Translations under genes and position numbers: made by a program
Source of the DNA: Anisakis pegreffii
Lineage: Eukaryota > Nematoda > Chromadorea > Rhabditida > Anisakidae
Length of the DNA stretch: 64,000 bases
Assembly (NCBI GenBank): GCA_035041965.1
Contig: JAPYMA010000079.1
Coordinates: 124,001-188,000, forward strand
Direction of reading: 5' to 3'
Part shown: in pieces, positions 23,403 through 35,202 of the stretch
Layout of the letters: every line of letters begins with the position of its first letter
Position numbering within the stretch: position 1 is the stretch's first letter
The notes under the pieces: model-generated
Seen by the model: only the letters and a program-made list of their open reading frames with translations
What the model was told of the DNA's origin: nothing
Database searches by the model: none

Positions 23403-25546
23403 TCATTGCTGCGGTAAATCAAATTCAAATTTGCTATCCACCCAAACAATATTCTCGAAATCTTCCGGTGGAGGCACTTGGCTTCGCTCTAAGTACGTCA
23501 CATGGCCGAGTCCATCAATAAGAATTATCGTATGAGATCTGCAAAACAACAAAACAAAATGCCAGTGCAAAGACAATCGCTGCAAATGCACGACATAGAT
23601 TCGACACAAAAAGGAAAAACCTCTAGGGACATTGAAATATTTTGATTCGTAGGGAAGTATTTGGAGAATAAACACAGAGTTTGAGTTGATATTACCTGGT
23701 GCCGTATCGAAACGGTGCTGGTAAACGATAGCAAAGTTGAGACATAGCTCTACTCAGCTCTTCCGGTTGGTCGGTTTGACTCATCAACTGTTCATCAGGA
23801 TGATGACTGAAAAGAAAATCAAGTTCGCATTGAGATAATCTGAATTACCCAGATATCTTGCTGATCATACGGCGTCAAAAAGATACAATGAGGCGGAATA
23901 GCAACAAATTTTGAGCATCCTCATCGATCAATTCCTAACAACTCATCAAAAACGCAATACAATAATTCTCGTTAATACGTCGGTTATTTAATTACTTATC
24001 CAACAGAGAGAATAAATCTGAGAGATGATAATCACTGAGATACTATTGCACCTTTTATCGTTTCGAAGAAGCTTGACAAATTCCTCCATAGCATCCTCTT
24101 TTGACAGTTGATTGAGTTGTTTAATTTTTTCGGTGAACAATTTTATTCCGTAGGTAACTTTCTTGAATGGCGTAAGCCTAGAGCTGTTACCAAATCCATA
24201 GATTCCTGTATGCAGCGTATCATTTAATACATTCATAAAGGTATTTCATCTTAAAGATCGCTCGGTATTCAACCAATTGCGATTCACCGCAATAATCATC
24301 ATTAAAAAACTTAGGGGCAAAACTTCTCTTGTCAATGCTTTTGCGCTAGCATACATTGGCTAATATGTAAAAGTGTATACGTTTAGTTTCATGGCCACGG
24401 CTGGCAACTAAGACTTTATGAAATGCTATCGTAAATGCCAAGCAATCAACCAGTAGACGAACCCGATCCAAGTACCTCAGGTCTAGCGCCGTTCTGTCGA
24501 TTCCCGTAGTTCACTACACGATATGATAAATGGCCATCATTTCGTTTGATCCTCAAATATTGCTTCATTACCTCCATTAGCCGCTAGTCAGAATTGTAAA
24601 ACAACATCAGATCAGATTACAAATAAGACGATTCGATGCTTTCTTTATCTGATCCAATGCCCGAGTAGATTCAATTCCGTCAGATGCAAATTCGTACACC
24701 TTATTCAAGAATGCATAAACAAGTCGGAAGCAAAAATGTACCGATCCAGTAGAAGAAGGTTGAATCCATTATAAAGATACGCATTCTGTTCTGTCTGATG
24801 ACCATACTCCTCGGCGCTACACGAACCTTTCAAGTATTCATTCACTATTCGTCCTGAAAACGACGACTAACAATCGCCGCTTTACGCCTTCCTCCTGCCC
24901 ATTTTCTCACCCTCTGATCGAATTAGAAAACGAATAACACTTGAACATTTAGATAGAAGAAGCAACAAACCGCGTGTTTGTGCACCAGCCTTGGTCAACG
25001 AGTTCTTTTCGAGCATCGACAATAAAATACCAATTTTACCATCGTTCTTCATGCCCAGCCATGTGCCACCTTTTTCATGCGGTAGAGCTTGATCCCTACC
25101 TCAACCAAAAAATCAAACAGAAGCCTATCGAAACGCACTCTATTTCATTTTGGACACTATGCTCATACACTTATATGCTCAATCATAGCTAAATACCAAT
25201 AGCCAGTATCAGTTTGTTGACAGAATCTAATAAAAGCCACATCTCACGATATGATGAAGTGAAGTTAACTCTGTTTTTCAGCCTCTTTGAACTGTCAGAA
25301 TTCAAATTATAACAGATGCTGACAAATCCTTCAAGTCACTTTTGATATTCTGATGCGCTATAAATATTCTGTCGAAAATATCCCAAGCCAAACAAACAAT
25401 CATTTACCAGCTAAAATATTTCCTTCCCATGCGGCCAGTGAGGTCGGTCTATCGAAATTTTCATCTCGATTGTTCAATACGATCAATTGATATTCACTCG
25501 ATTTTCCGACAGCCTCGTCGTTCAAATACAAAAACGTCACACACAT
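23403..25546 (-). CDS. TANGO2: TANGO2 family protein (paralogue B), 289 aa
   Basis: Minus-strand exons: 25546-25408, 25099-24971, 24853-24742, 24551-24463, 24205-24052, 23806-23696 and 23538-23403 (870 nt). All six intron phases (1,1,2,1,2,2) equal those of paralogue A, and exons 3, 6 and 7 have the same lengths (112, 111, 136 nt). It starts MCVTFLYLND with the NRDE motif at 26-29, then GGTWLGMKNDG, YLYNGFNLLLLDR, VVNYGNRQNG, GIYGFGNSS and the C-terminal SHTIILIDGLGHVTYLERS. These follow TANGO2 closely, arguably more closely than paralogue A does (GNRG/NGFN region). Two acceptors end in GAG (before exons 2 and 4). Same presumed role as paralogue A in heme-linked metabolism. Same orientation and architecture point to tandem duplication. 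Confidence 0.95.
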
Positions 25547-27272
25547 GTCCGCAATTGGGCACTATAAAATAAAGAACAGCTCGTAATGACAATATAAAAC
25601 GTCGCAACTATCGCAAAACTCTTAACGAGTCCTCGAGCACGTTCACTCAAATTTATCCGTAATACACCATTGGTTAGAACTGAATGCATATTCGAAATCG
25701 GCATTTCGCAGAACATATGCTCGCCACAAGTTAATCGCTGACCCAACACCATCGAATATGTCATGGTAGACAAAAAAATTCGATGATCGATTTCATCAAA
25801 GAGCTAACTTGAAAGTCTGCTCTTTACATGGATTCAGATACACGAAATCTACATCTTTATGCAGTCCTTGTATCCAGTATAACACTCAACTTATCAAAAT
25901 TTAAATTGTCTTCTGTCACAATGATGAATCTCGTCGAAAGGAATCTAGAAAACTTTTGAAATTTCAATGGCTTCATTCAGCTGAACAGCTGCACTATTTT
26001 TAAAAACCAGACCTACTTCACAGTTGTCAGTGAAGATTCCGTTCATTCCTCAAGTCACTATACAAAAAAAAAATTCAAGTGTCGTACATATTTTTTCCCA
26101 AGTCATTATTCCCCAATGAACGAACGTTTCTACGGCCATATCATTCGTCTATGAGCAATTCCCGAACGATTCACTCTAATACTCGACGAGCGATACGTGA
26201 CATACATGCAGCGATAATGTTCTTTAAATAATATCCAGCAAAAACTCTAAAAAAATATTTTAAATTCTCAATTGCTGGTCTAATCGAATCATCATACTTA
26301 CTTGAAACATTTTCAACTCAAGCAATCAGTGAACACTACACCCTTAATACACATCGTAGTTGGTTTTATTATGATTCTGATTTCAAATCGAACTGATGTC
26401 AGTTCATATTATTGTTTTAATCAATACGTCGTCAAGCCGTCAGCTATTGTTAAAAATAACTCGATTCGTGTATTTTTACGTTAATTTTCCGATTGCTAGA
26501 TGCGTTGATGGGAACCCATTAATTTATTTTGATTTATTCACTAGGCCTTATCGTGATAGATGTTCTTCTGCAATTGATATTCGTAAACATATTGAACGAT
26601 GATGGAACAAAGCAGTTCATATCAATGTTATTTCTGAATATCATATCAATATTCTTATATCAATATTCCTATTTCAATGATATCACAAGGTGGTACACCA
26701 AATCGCTAGTAATATCAAAGAAAAAATGAACACGAACAGCTGAATATAATCCATCATATAAGTTCACCAACAACAAAACGGATAAAATGAAACACGAAGG
26801 TCGTTGATATCAACTATAGCTGAGGGATTACACAACATATCTCATAATAAAAAAGCAATCTCTTAATGATCGCTACGATCAATACAACCATTGCACTCGA
26901 CGCAATTCGCTGATAAATTGACTACTGCTAGTAAGTACATTTATGAGGCAGGCCAAAAACTAATGAAACGTTCGATAAAATCAAACGACTAAAGTCGCGA
27001 AAACAATCGCACAAAACAAATCATCTTATGCACATATAACTAACTGCAAACTTGAACATTAAGCAGATAAAGGAAAAATGAATTGCTTCAATGTAAATAT
27101 ATTGAAAACACTCTGTCTAAATGACTGCACATATACTGAACAGAAACGTTCAACAATTAAAAAATTGGAAAGTCGAAGCTGAAAGTGAGCCCAAGAATTA
27201 ACTTAGATGAAAGGAATACATTAAGTGATTGAATGGTATAAATGAAGATTTGCTGTATGGGAATGTGATCAT

Positions 27273-27342
27273 AACAATATGATCATAGCAATATGATCAT
27301 AACAATATGATCATAACAATATGATCATAACAATATGATCAT
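27273..27342. repeat. 14-bp tandem repeat, five units
   Basis: Five head-to-tail copies of aacaatatgatcat; the second starts ag instead of aa. Each unit contains the palindrome atgatcat. Confidence 0.9.
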
Positions 27343-28059
27343 GCATTCAGCACAACAAAGAGGCACAAGTAACAATCGCAACATACATCAGTTTGCATGC
27401 ATTCAGTTGAATTGATGGCGACATTATCGATAGGCATCACATCATAAGTATTACTAACTAACATTACCATCCGAAAATCGTTTCATTTCACAACACAGCA
27501 CATTTATTTCCACACACAAACAGAAATAAGCAAACGTATGGATAGATGAAGCTAGAGCGTTAGCTTAACGAACAATACGGAGAATGTAAGCGCGAGGATC
27601 GTGAAGAAATATATGAAATATCGCATTATGAAAGCTTCACATGTCAGATGGATGGTAGCAACAAGCTACTGATGAAGAAAGTGAAATAAGAATTGAGCAA
27701 AGTACATAAAACTGAAACTGGTTTATGATGCTTTCTCCGTTTGTTCTGTGCGCCTTATCACCTATCAATATCAGTGATAGTCACATTCATGAGACAATTC
27801 AAGTTTTGCGATCAGTAGAATGTTTTCTATTGTGACGTAAGCTGAGATAAAATTTTCGAACAATTGTTTAGGAGGGAGTTCAGTTGTCAGCTATTCACTC
27901 ATTTTTACGTCAAAAATCAAGCGGACATGAAATGATCAGGCAGACAATATGCAAACAAACAAATAAGTTTCAATCAATCAAAAAGAATGTTTCATAAAAC
28001 CAACGAGAACGATACAATTAAACCTATTTGAACTATAAACACTTCCTCAAGAACAAACA

Positions 28060-28150
28060 CAGCAATAAATAACAATAAATAACATTAAAAAACAATAAAT
28101 AATAATAAATAACACTAAAAAACATTAAATAACAGTAAATAACAATAACT
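28060..28150. repeat. A-rich tandem repeat (aacaataaat family)
   Basis: About nine imperfect units of roughly 10 bp, variants of aataaataac and acattaaaaa. Low complexity. Confidence 0.75.
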
Positions 28151-28194
28151 GCAAAGAACTGCAATTTTTTCAAAGAAAACTGCAAAAACTTACT

Positions 28195-28438
28195 GCTGCT
28201 CCTCGGTTGAGGTCGTTAGAACCACTTTGGCTGGTTTTTGCGCCAAACAACTGTCGTTATCGTCGTCCTCATCCGCTATCCGCACGCTGTTCAGTGAGCC
28301 GAAATCTAACTCGGAATCAACGGCCATATGTCCACTTCGGTCATTATTAATATCCAAATCGAATAGCAACTCGATTCGCTGCCTTTCCAAATGAGTCACT
28401 TCGAAGCAGTTGTCTGATATTCCCCATCTCGGTGTCAT
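28195..28438 (-). CDS. Probable first exon of an unidentified gene
   Basis: An ATG at 28438 opens a minus-strand frame MTPRWGISDNCFEVTHLERQ that runs through LLFDLDINNDRSG and an acidic patch (ADEDDDND). It reaches a consensus donor GTAAGT at 28194, giving 81 codons plus one base. An in-frame stop lies a short way upstream, which favours this ATG. No downstream exon could be matched, so the gene is incomplete. Composition suggests an acidic, partly disordered protein; the family is unknown to me. If the donor is unused, the frame ends one codon further on. Confidence 0.45.
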
Positions 28439-30417
28439 GAAATGATCTTCTTGAATATGAACAACCTATTCGGCACAACCATGCGGCTCCTTGGCCAAAC
28501 CATTGCCGAATGTCGTCCTGTTCCTTCTAAATCCAAATAACTACTAGCTGAAATGAAGTTTGAGCAGCCACAAAACGGCCCCACTCAAACCGACTGAATA
28601 CGAGAATTTATCTGCAATGGACAACATTTGAATCAAAAAAAAAATTTAATGCTTTTGGCACCACGAACCACTGTGATATTACGAATAATTCTGAAATGCG
28701 CTTCATATAAACAACAGCAATTTCAGTTCACATTCAAATTCTGTTTGTGTTGCTGATCGTGTTGTTGGTGCGAAAGCGACGATTAATAATTTAGTTTATC
28801 CACACAAATAAACGAAGATAAGTCGACAAGTAACACGAATATTTTCGGCTTTGAAATCATACGGAAATTTTCCTAATGCTAATTCTGGGGCACTTGAGAA
28901 CAAAAAACAATCCTGCAAGCAGTTGTTAATCTTTTCTAAGCAATGAGTGGCCGATTTATTGTTTAATTATGGGTATCGTATTAAATATTCTTTCATATTT
29001 ATTTCAATTCACAACATTGACGTTGAATCCTGTGGAGGCAAGAGGAAGCCTGATTTTATTCATTCCCAATGCTGAAGCAACTTTTCCTTTCAGTGCCCGA
29101 TTCATTCTTTTCTTGGTTGAGTTGAATGAGTTCGAAGAAGACTATTGCAATGTTGTCATACTGCCTTACTCAGTCAGGGTTGGAGTATTCATCAACATCG
29201 AGGAGAATCCCTCGTATCCCTCTCATGACCCGTCTCGCAGTTTGGGAATAAGTCCGAAGTGGTCAATGAAGGCTGCTTTATCGGTGTGTAAGTGCGATGA
29301 CCGATTACAAATATATTCCTGAATGTTCACATGTTGAATCGTTCTCTGCATGTCAACTTCAAAACGTATTCTTATGACTGTGACCAATCATATCAAAATA
29401 TTTTCTTCAAATGCTAAGTTCCAATGAGGATCACTTTGATACTAATACCCCAAGACTATATGACTGCTTCGCAACATCATTTTAAGATATTTTCAATCTT
29501 TGTTCTATAATATTCTTTCAATCTATTTCAATTCTATCATTTCAATCATTCTATAATAATTTCACTTCTGTAGTATTTTCAATCTATCTCAATTTAATTT
29601 CAATTCTTCAATCTATTTCAATTCTATCACCCCGATAATGATTATTATTAACGATTCACTTCGTTTGCTGTTTACCGCTAACTGCCATTAGAGACCAATG
29701 ATATAGCCAGCCATCTCAAAAGACTTGCAAATCAATAAAGCAATATGACACATAACAATTGCAGAGAGTATCATTCAATAACATTACAAATGTAAAGAAA
29801 AGTTTTGTAAACAATGAAACATTCGAGTCATATTAATGAACATAGAGAATACAATGAATTATATGAATCTAGATTACAAATTAATATCATACAATATCAA
29901 ATTATCAAGTTTCATTTCATTATATTTTTCTTTGAATTATGTTTTTTCATTTATTTTTTATTTTATTTTGATTTCTTTTCTTTATTTTATTTTGTTTGAT
30001 TTTTATTTATTTGATTTATTTTTTTGTTTTCTTTTGTTTTTTTGTTTATTTTTTATTTTCTTTTTTAATTTATTTTTATTGGGTTGAAGTTGATCATTCC
30101 AGTCGATGTTTGACGACGATCTGGTGGTTGGCGTTTCGTCTGATATCGTATCGTGACTGTGGTGATTGATGAATTAATGAATATCGGGGAGGATTTCTCT
30201 TCAGAGGGACATAAAAGATCAACGAAATAAGCTCTTATGAATTAATAAACCGCAATGTAACCACCTAATAGAGTAGTCCTTGATTGGACTTTAATCGAGA
30301 ATGGTAATAACAGCATAGTTATTATACCACTCAATCGAACCCTTGACAAGTTAAAACTTGTCATCGGTCACGGGATGACTGTGCATTCCCATAATAAGCC
30401 AAGCCCATTGAGGAGAA
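28439..30417. other. Gene-poor stretch
   Basis: No supported gene. There is a 117-codon plus-strand frame at 28969-29322, treated as chance or a decayed element. A region of repeated caatctatttcaattctatca occurs at 29515-29640, and a T-rich low-complexity tract at 29920-30085. Confidence 0.4.
29920..30085. repeat. T-rich low-complexity tract
   Basis: The plus strand is mostly runs of ttt and ttattt over about 165 bp. The two overlapping ORFs here (29814-29999 and 29836-30087) are artefacts of this composition. Confidence 0.85.
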
Positions 30418-30751
30418 GGCACAAGGCCTTATATGTTCTCCTCTTTGCCCATTTGATAACATTGGGAACCCCGAGGTGCTGGCACATCGCCCTAGGACAC
30501 CTCTTCGAATATGAGAGGAAATGGCCAAAAATCATCATGAAGGAATTTGAGAGGCCATCTTATCATTTGATTAACATTATGAATATATAAAGCACAAGGC
30601 CTTATATGTTCTCCCATTTACCCATTGAATAACATTAGGAGCCCCGAGGTGCTGGCATATCGCCCTAAGACACCTCTTCGAATATGAAAGGAAATGGCCA
30701 AAAATCATCATAAAGGAATTTGAGAGGCCATCTTATCATTTGGTTAACATT
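30418..30751 (+). repeat. Tandem duplication of a roughly 160-bp segment
   Basis: Two direct copies (about 30418-30579 and 30591-30751) share gcacaaggccttatatgttc, the segment ccccgaggtgctggca and gaggccatcttatcattt, with about 10 differences by eye. The second copy continues into sequence not shared with the first. The copies probably belong to an old repetitive element. Confidence 0.85.
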
Positions 30752-31478
30752 GCGGTCTCGGATTACCTGAACTTTGGGAAGCTTATGATGTTCACAAGGT
30801 ATTTTCTCGAATAAATTGGTATCGACCACCAGTCAACGATATCAGCTCATTTGGGTTCTTGAAGATGCAATGGATTTTGCTGAAACACATCTATATGTGG
30901 TACAAAACAATATGATCAATACTGTTGGCATCTGAACTATAATACAAGCCGTAGCAGAGTGCTGCAGATATCAATGAAACAATATTGACTGTGATGTACA
31001 CTCTGAGGACAATACAGAGCGATTACTTGAAGAAATCTTAAAAAATGATTCTCAGTTCATTCATACAACCAAAATACATCATCACAAAGTACCCTGGGTT
31101 CTCCAGTAATTGCAAGCTTGAAACGCTTGCTTGTGGTTTAATTTCATATTGCAGTTTCACTAATCCACTATTCTCAACTCTGCCCTTCAAACACCGTTCC
31201 CGTCTGGAGCACTTTCCCAACCCAGGGTCTGTTCGAAATTACAGCCATATCAAACACAAATGAATTCCAATAAAGTTGTCACATATGAATCTTGAATGTT
31301 GATGAACAATAAAAGTCACAATCGAGATTTGCCGAAAAATTCCATTGTTGAAGGAGTTCATAAATAAAGCACGAGAAAATGGATTAACAATGATATCAAC
31401 AAAGACATATTACTTACATTTGCAACAAATAAGATGAGTCCTTAATGGCAGTTAACTAATTTCTAACAATATTATTGC

Positions 31479-31590
31479 AGAGTCAATCCCCCTCTTATCA
31501 GCCTAATGCTTTTGTCTTCTTATCTCAATATTGATCCATTAATTTTTCTGTTGCTCTATGCAAATGATGTGCTTTGCAGTCATATAGTCT
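31479..31590 (+). mobile_element. Possible decayed retrotransposon reverse-transcriptase fragment
   Basis: A short plus-strand frame reads VNPPLISLMLL followed by LIFLLLYANDVLC. Spacing and hydrophobic pattern resemble the RT region running up to the YADD box (here YAND), but the fragment is only about 37 codons and ends in a stop. Tandem-repeated DNA just upstream (30.4-30.75 kb) may be part of the same old element. Weak evidence. Confidence 0.25.
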
Positions 31591-31953
31591 GAATGAGATC
31601 TATTCAGATCTATTCGGACCTCCCAACTGAACCATTCCAGTATATTGAGCATTCTTGTTATCTCAGATTATCAACTGCTATCTCCAGGATATCACGACGA
31701 ATCATCTTACTATTAATCTGTCTCGTATTGCGAGAAGACAAAACATTTTTTCTTGCTAATCTCGAAATCTTTGCTGATCCGTTATCACCGTTCGAAATGC
31801 TTCGATAGACAAAACAATCATATTCCTGTCCGTGGGAATTGCACTGATTCTTCCGCTGAATCTCAGTATAAAAGAAGGGTTCATTCGACTCTGTTTTGTG
31901 GTCCTCGTTTTTCATTCTTATTCCTATTCGTATTCTTCTGCGTAGAGACAAAC

Positions 31954-32040
31954 GGTCTCTAAACCTATCGTGGAGGCAAAAGTCTCTAAACCTATCGTGG
32001 AGGCAAAAGTCTCTAAACCTATCGTGGAGGCAAAAGTCTC
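31954..32040 (+). repeat. 27-bp minisatellite, three full units
   Basis: Three head-to-tail copies of a 27-bp unit (start tctctaaacctatcgtgg), the fourth broken off. Because 27 is divisible by three, it keeps frames open on both strands. Confidence 0.95.
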
Positions 32041-33780
32041 CAAAGGAATCGCACAAGCGAGTCAACTGCCGTATCATCACACTGCTCAACCGCATCGACA
32101 TCGTGATTAATCTTGTGATCGATAGTGTGATCAAATTTGTAATCTAACGTATTGTTGTATTAACAAATCCCCCTTCGTTCAAATTGCCGTAAGGATTTGT
32201 TACATAATCATTAATCAAATCATCTTCATGCAAAAGTCATCAGATCTGAACGATTCAAGATGCGCTACTCATAGCTGTGAGTATCTGCACTCAAATACAC
32301 CGATTATTCCAAGCAATCACAAACCAAATTCGTCTTTTTCAACAAAACAATTTAACCCTCTTGATGACAGCTTTTCACCCTCATAATTCACCATCATGGC
32401 AGTTATTGAATGTTGCTATTGTGGCCGTGTGTCTTCGAACTCATTCAACACCTCACCCAACTAAAATGTAACTACGCAAATCAGATTCAACAGTCTCAAG
32501 CGCAGAATTATATGACGTAAACAAAAATCAGAGAACCTCAAACTATGCCAGTTTTGTATCACATCATTTGAACCCATCTGATCAGAACCAGACACTAGAG
32601 TGTGCTTCCCTATGCTTATTTTGTCCAAGAAGCCCAATCATTCAATTCAGTGTGCAATCAAAGGGACAGACGATGAATGCAGGAAAGATAAATCATTGCT
32701 AGGAGATCATTAGACTCAGGCTTAAGGTAGGCAGAGAACAAAGCTTGAATATTATACTCACGGATCGTTGTCCATCGCAGTGAATATCTCAATCAGTTGG
32801 AATCAGTTGAATAGGGACGAAGCTTGAAGTTGAATATATCAGATGAATATACCAGTCAGTACTTGCGAGGTTGTATTCGATATGAGTGGGGAATATGAGG
32901 GAGAACTGCCGAAAAGATACAACTGTTGACAAGAATATATTCAAAAACCACCGTTTCAAATTCAGAAAGCTCGAGATGGAGGAGAAAACTCTGCCGAGAC
33001 GGATGACTATTAGCTGCACAGGCTATGAGCTTAAGATGTTCCCATAAAAGCATTGACTCAGTTGTTCGAGCCGAATTCCACCACCGTCACCGAACATATA
33101 GAAATTTTTCCAATTCGAAAAATTTTCGAAAATTTCGATGAAGATGGCGAAACCATGTCGCGCACAGATAGTGTCGTTACACAATAATCACAGACGAACA
33201 ATCGAGATTGCATGCGTACGATCATGCGAGAGATCAGTTAGTTTGTTCTCTGCACGATCAATAGGTTGTTTACATCGACTTCAACGAAGAACTGATCAGT
33301 GATGCGCGGTAAAACACAGGAAGGTTTGCTCTACTCAATGATCATAAAAGTGATTACATGATCGCTTGTTCTCTTGTGCTAAAAGAAACACAATTGGATT
33401 ATGGTTTCAGTTCGATACCATCGACTCACAACTTCTAGCTCAAAAAGATCTTCTCCCAAAGAGTGCAAGATAAAGGAAACTGATGAATCGAGTCAATCTC
33501 AATCAAGTTCATCTAAAAGGTATTTCACAAATATTGCTGCAGCTCAATCATGTCGGCATACACTGCACATAAGTCATGCCTCCATCAAACGAATCATCCA
33601 GTCGATTCACTGAAAAATCTTCGAACTCTGGATGATGAACCTTCTGCAGAACACAATAATACTTCTTTTGCGAAAAAGTCAATTTCGGGGTATTCAAACC
33701 CAAGACCTAATGTTCTTCTAAGGGCCTGATCCAAAATCGTTATTCTCAGACCATTCTAGGCTATAACACAATCCATAGGA

Positions 33781-35190
33781 TACTATAGCGCAAAACGGAA
33801 TACCATATTCAGGCCTACCCTACACTCAGGTTTGCTAGGTGACATATCAAGGTCTTAACATCAGTCGATTTCTAGGAGCATCTAGATTCAGAAAAACATA
33901 CCTCTCCGAGTGATTTTGCTTTCTTGACGAGATATAGCTATTTTTCTAAAGACCATCCCAATTAGCGCGGAGGCACTCATTCAATGCACATTGTATCATT
34001 ATAGATCAACGTTATACATTAATACAGCAATTTAGGCGTTAAAATCTTCAATATACCAATGCCCCCAGCTTTGCCCGGTAACATATGAATTTCTTTGCAC
34101 CACTCGATTGCTCAGAATCTCTACTTTCAGAGAAACATATATTTTGTCGAGCAATTTTGCTTTCTTGAGGAGATATGGCTATTTTCTTAATGAAATGCGG
34201 TTTGCCATCTTCGAGCCTATCGTCTCCTCAAGTTTGCCCAGTAACATATGAATATTTGTACACCAGTCGATCCAACGGAATCTCTAGATTCAGAAAAACA
34301 TATATCTCTCTGAGTGATTTTGTTTTGCTGAGGAGAGCAGAATCTCTGGATAAAGAAAAACATATATTTTGTCGAGCGATTTTGCTTTGTTGAGGAGATC
34401 TAGCTATTTTTTTAAAGCTATCTCAACTAGCGCTGAGTCGCTCATTCATATTCCCGTATGATCACTATAGATCAATTGAGAGGCTATTCATAACTATAGA
34501 AATTTGAGTTTGATGTATTTAAGCTCACCGTCTCCTCAGCTTTGCCCGGAAACATATAATCATTTATACACCGTTCGATCGAGCAGAATCTCTTCTTTCT
34601 AATAATGAAATACTGGCTTGAAAATTTCCACCTTGCGAGGAGATATATCAATTTTTGTGATGCTATTCGGGTAAAGAGATTCAAGCCTACCGTACCCTCA
34701 GCTTTGACCAGTAACATATCAATTTCTTCACACCAATCGATCGAGCAGAATCTCTGGATAAAGAAAAACATATATTTTGTCGAGCGATTTTGCTTTGTTG
34801 AGGAGATGTAGCTATTTTTTTAAGCTCAAGTGCTATTTTTCTAAAGACCATCTCAATTAGCGCAGAGGCACTCATTCAATACAGATTGTTTCATTGTAGA
34901 TCAATATTATACAGCAATATAGGCGTTAAAATCTTCAGGGTACCAGTACTCTCAGTTTTGCCCGGTAACATATGAATTTCTTTGCACCGTTCGATTGCTC
35001 AGAATCTCTACGTTCAGGGAAACATATATTTTGTCCAGCGATTTTGCTTTCTTGAGGAGATATGGCTATTTTTTTAATGAAATAAGGTTTGCCGACTTCG
35101 AGCCTACCGTCTCCTCAAGTTTGTCCAGTAACATATCAATACCTTTCCATCATTCGATTCCTAAGAGCCTCTGAGTTCAGAAGTAATATT
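33781..35190. repeat. Degenerate satellite-like array
   Basis: A unit marked by tttgcccggtaacatatgaa, a cgatcgagcagaatctct-type segment, aaacatatattttgtcgagc and gaggagatatggct recurs at least seven times. The acatat marker falls near 33840, 34081, 34243, 34551, 34715, 34968 and 35131. Spacing alternates between about 162 bp and about 240-310 bp, suggesting a two-part higher-order unit. Longer units carry extra sequence with gactcatcaattag-like and ggcgttaaaatcttca segments. The array ends a few bases before the first ATG of the SLC22-type gene. Confidence 0.8.
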
Positions 35191-35202
35191 CTCTACTAGG
35201 CT

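Larger units (their letters stand above)
25547..28194. other. Upstream region of TANGO2 paralogue B
   Basis: No supported exon. It should contain the promoter of paralogue B and perhaps introns of the gene beginning at 28438. An AT-rich plus-strand open stretch at 26529-26729 is probably chance. Short tandem repeats lie at 27273-27342 and 28060-28150. Confidence 0.4.
30752..33780. other. Repeat-rich region without supported gene
   Basis: It contains a possible reverse-transcriptase relic (31479-31590) and a 27-bp minisatellite (31954-32040). The longest ORF of the window (31658-32134 minus, 158 codons) owes its length to the minisatellite being a multiple of three. No exon could be supported. 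Confidence 0.4.

Noticed and set aside
28969..29322. 117-codon plus-strand ORF
   Set aside because: No splice sites, start context or recognisable domain. In AT-rich DNA of this size several ORFs near 100 codons are expected by chance.
31658..32134. Longest ORF of the window (158 codons, minus)
   Set aside because: Its length comes from a 27-bp minisatellite that stays in frame on both strands. No splice context or family resemblance.
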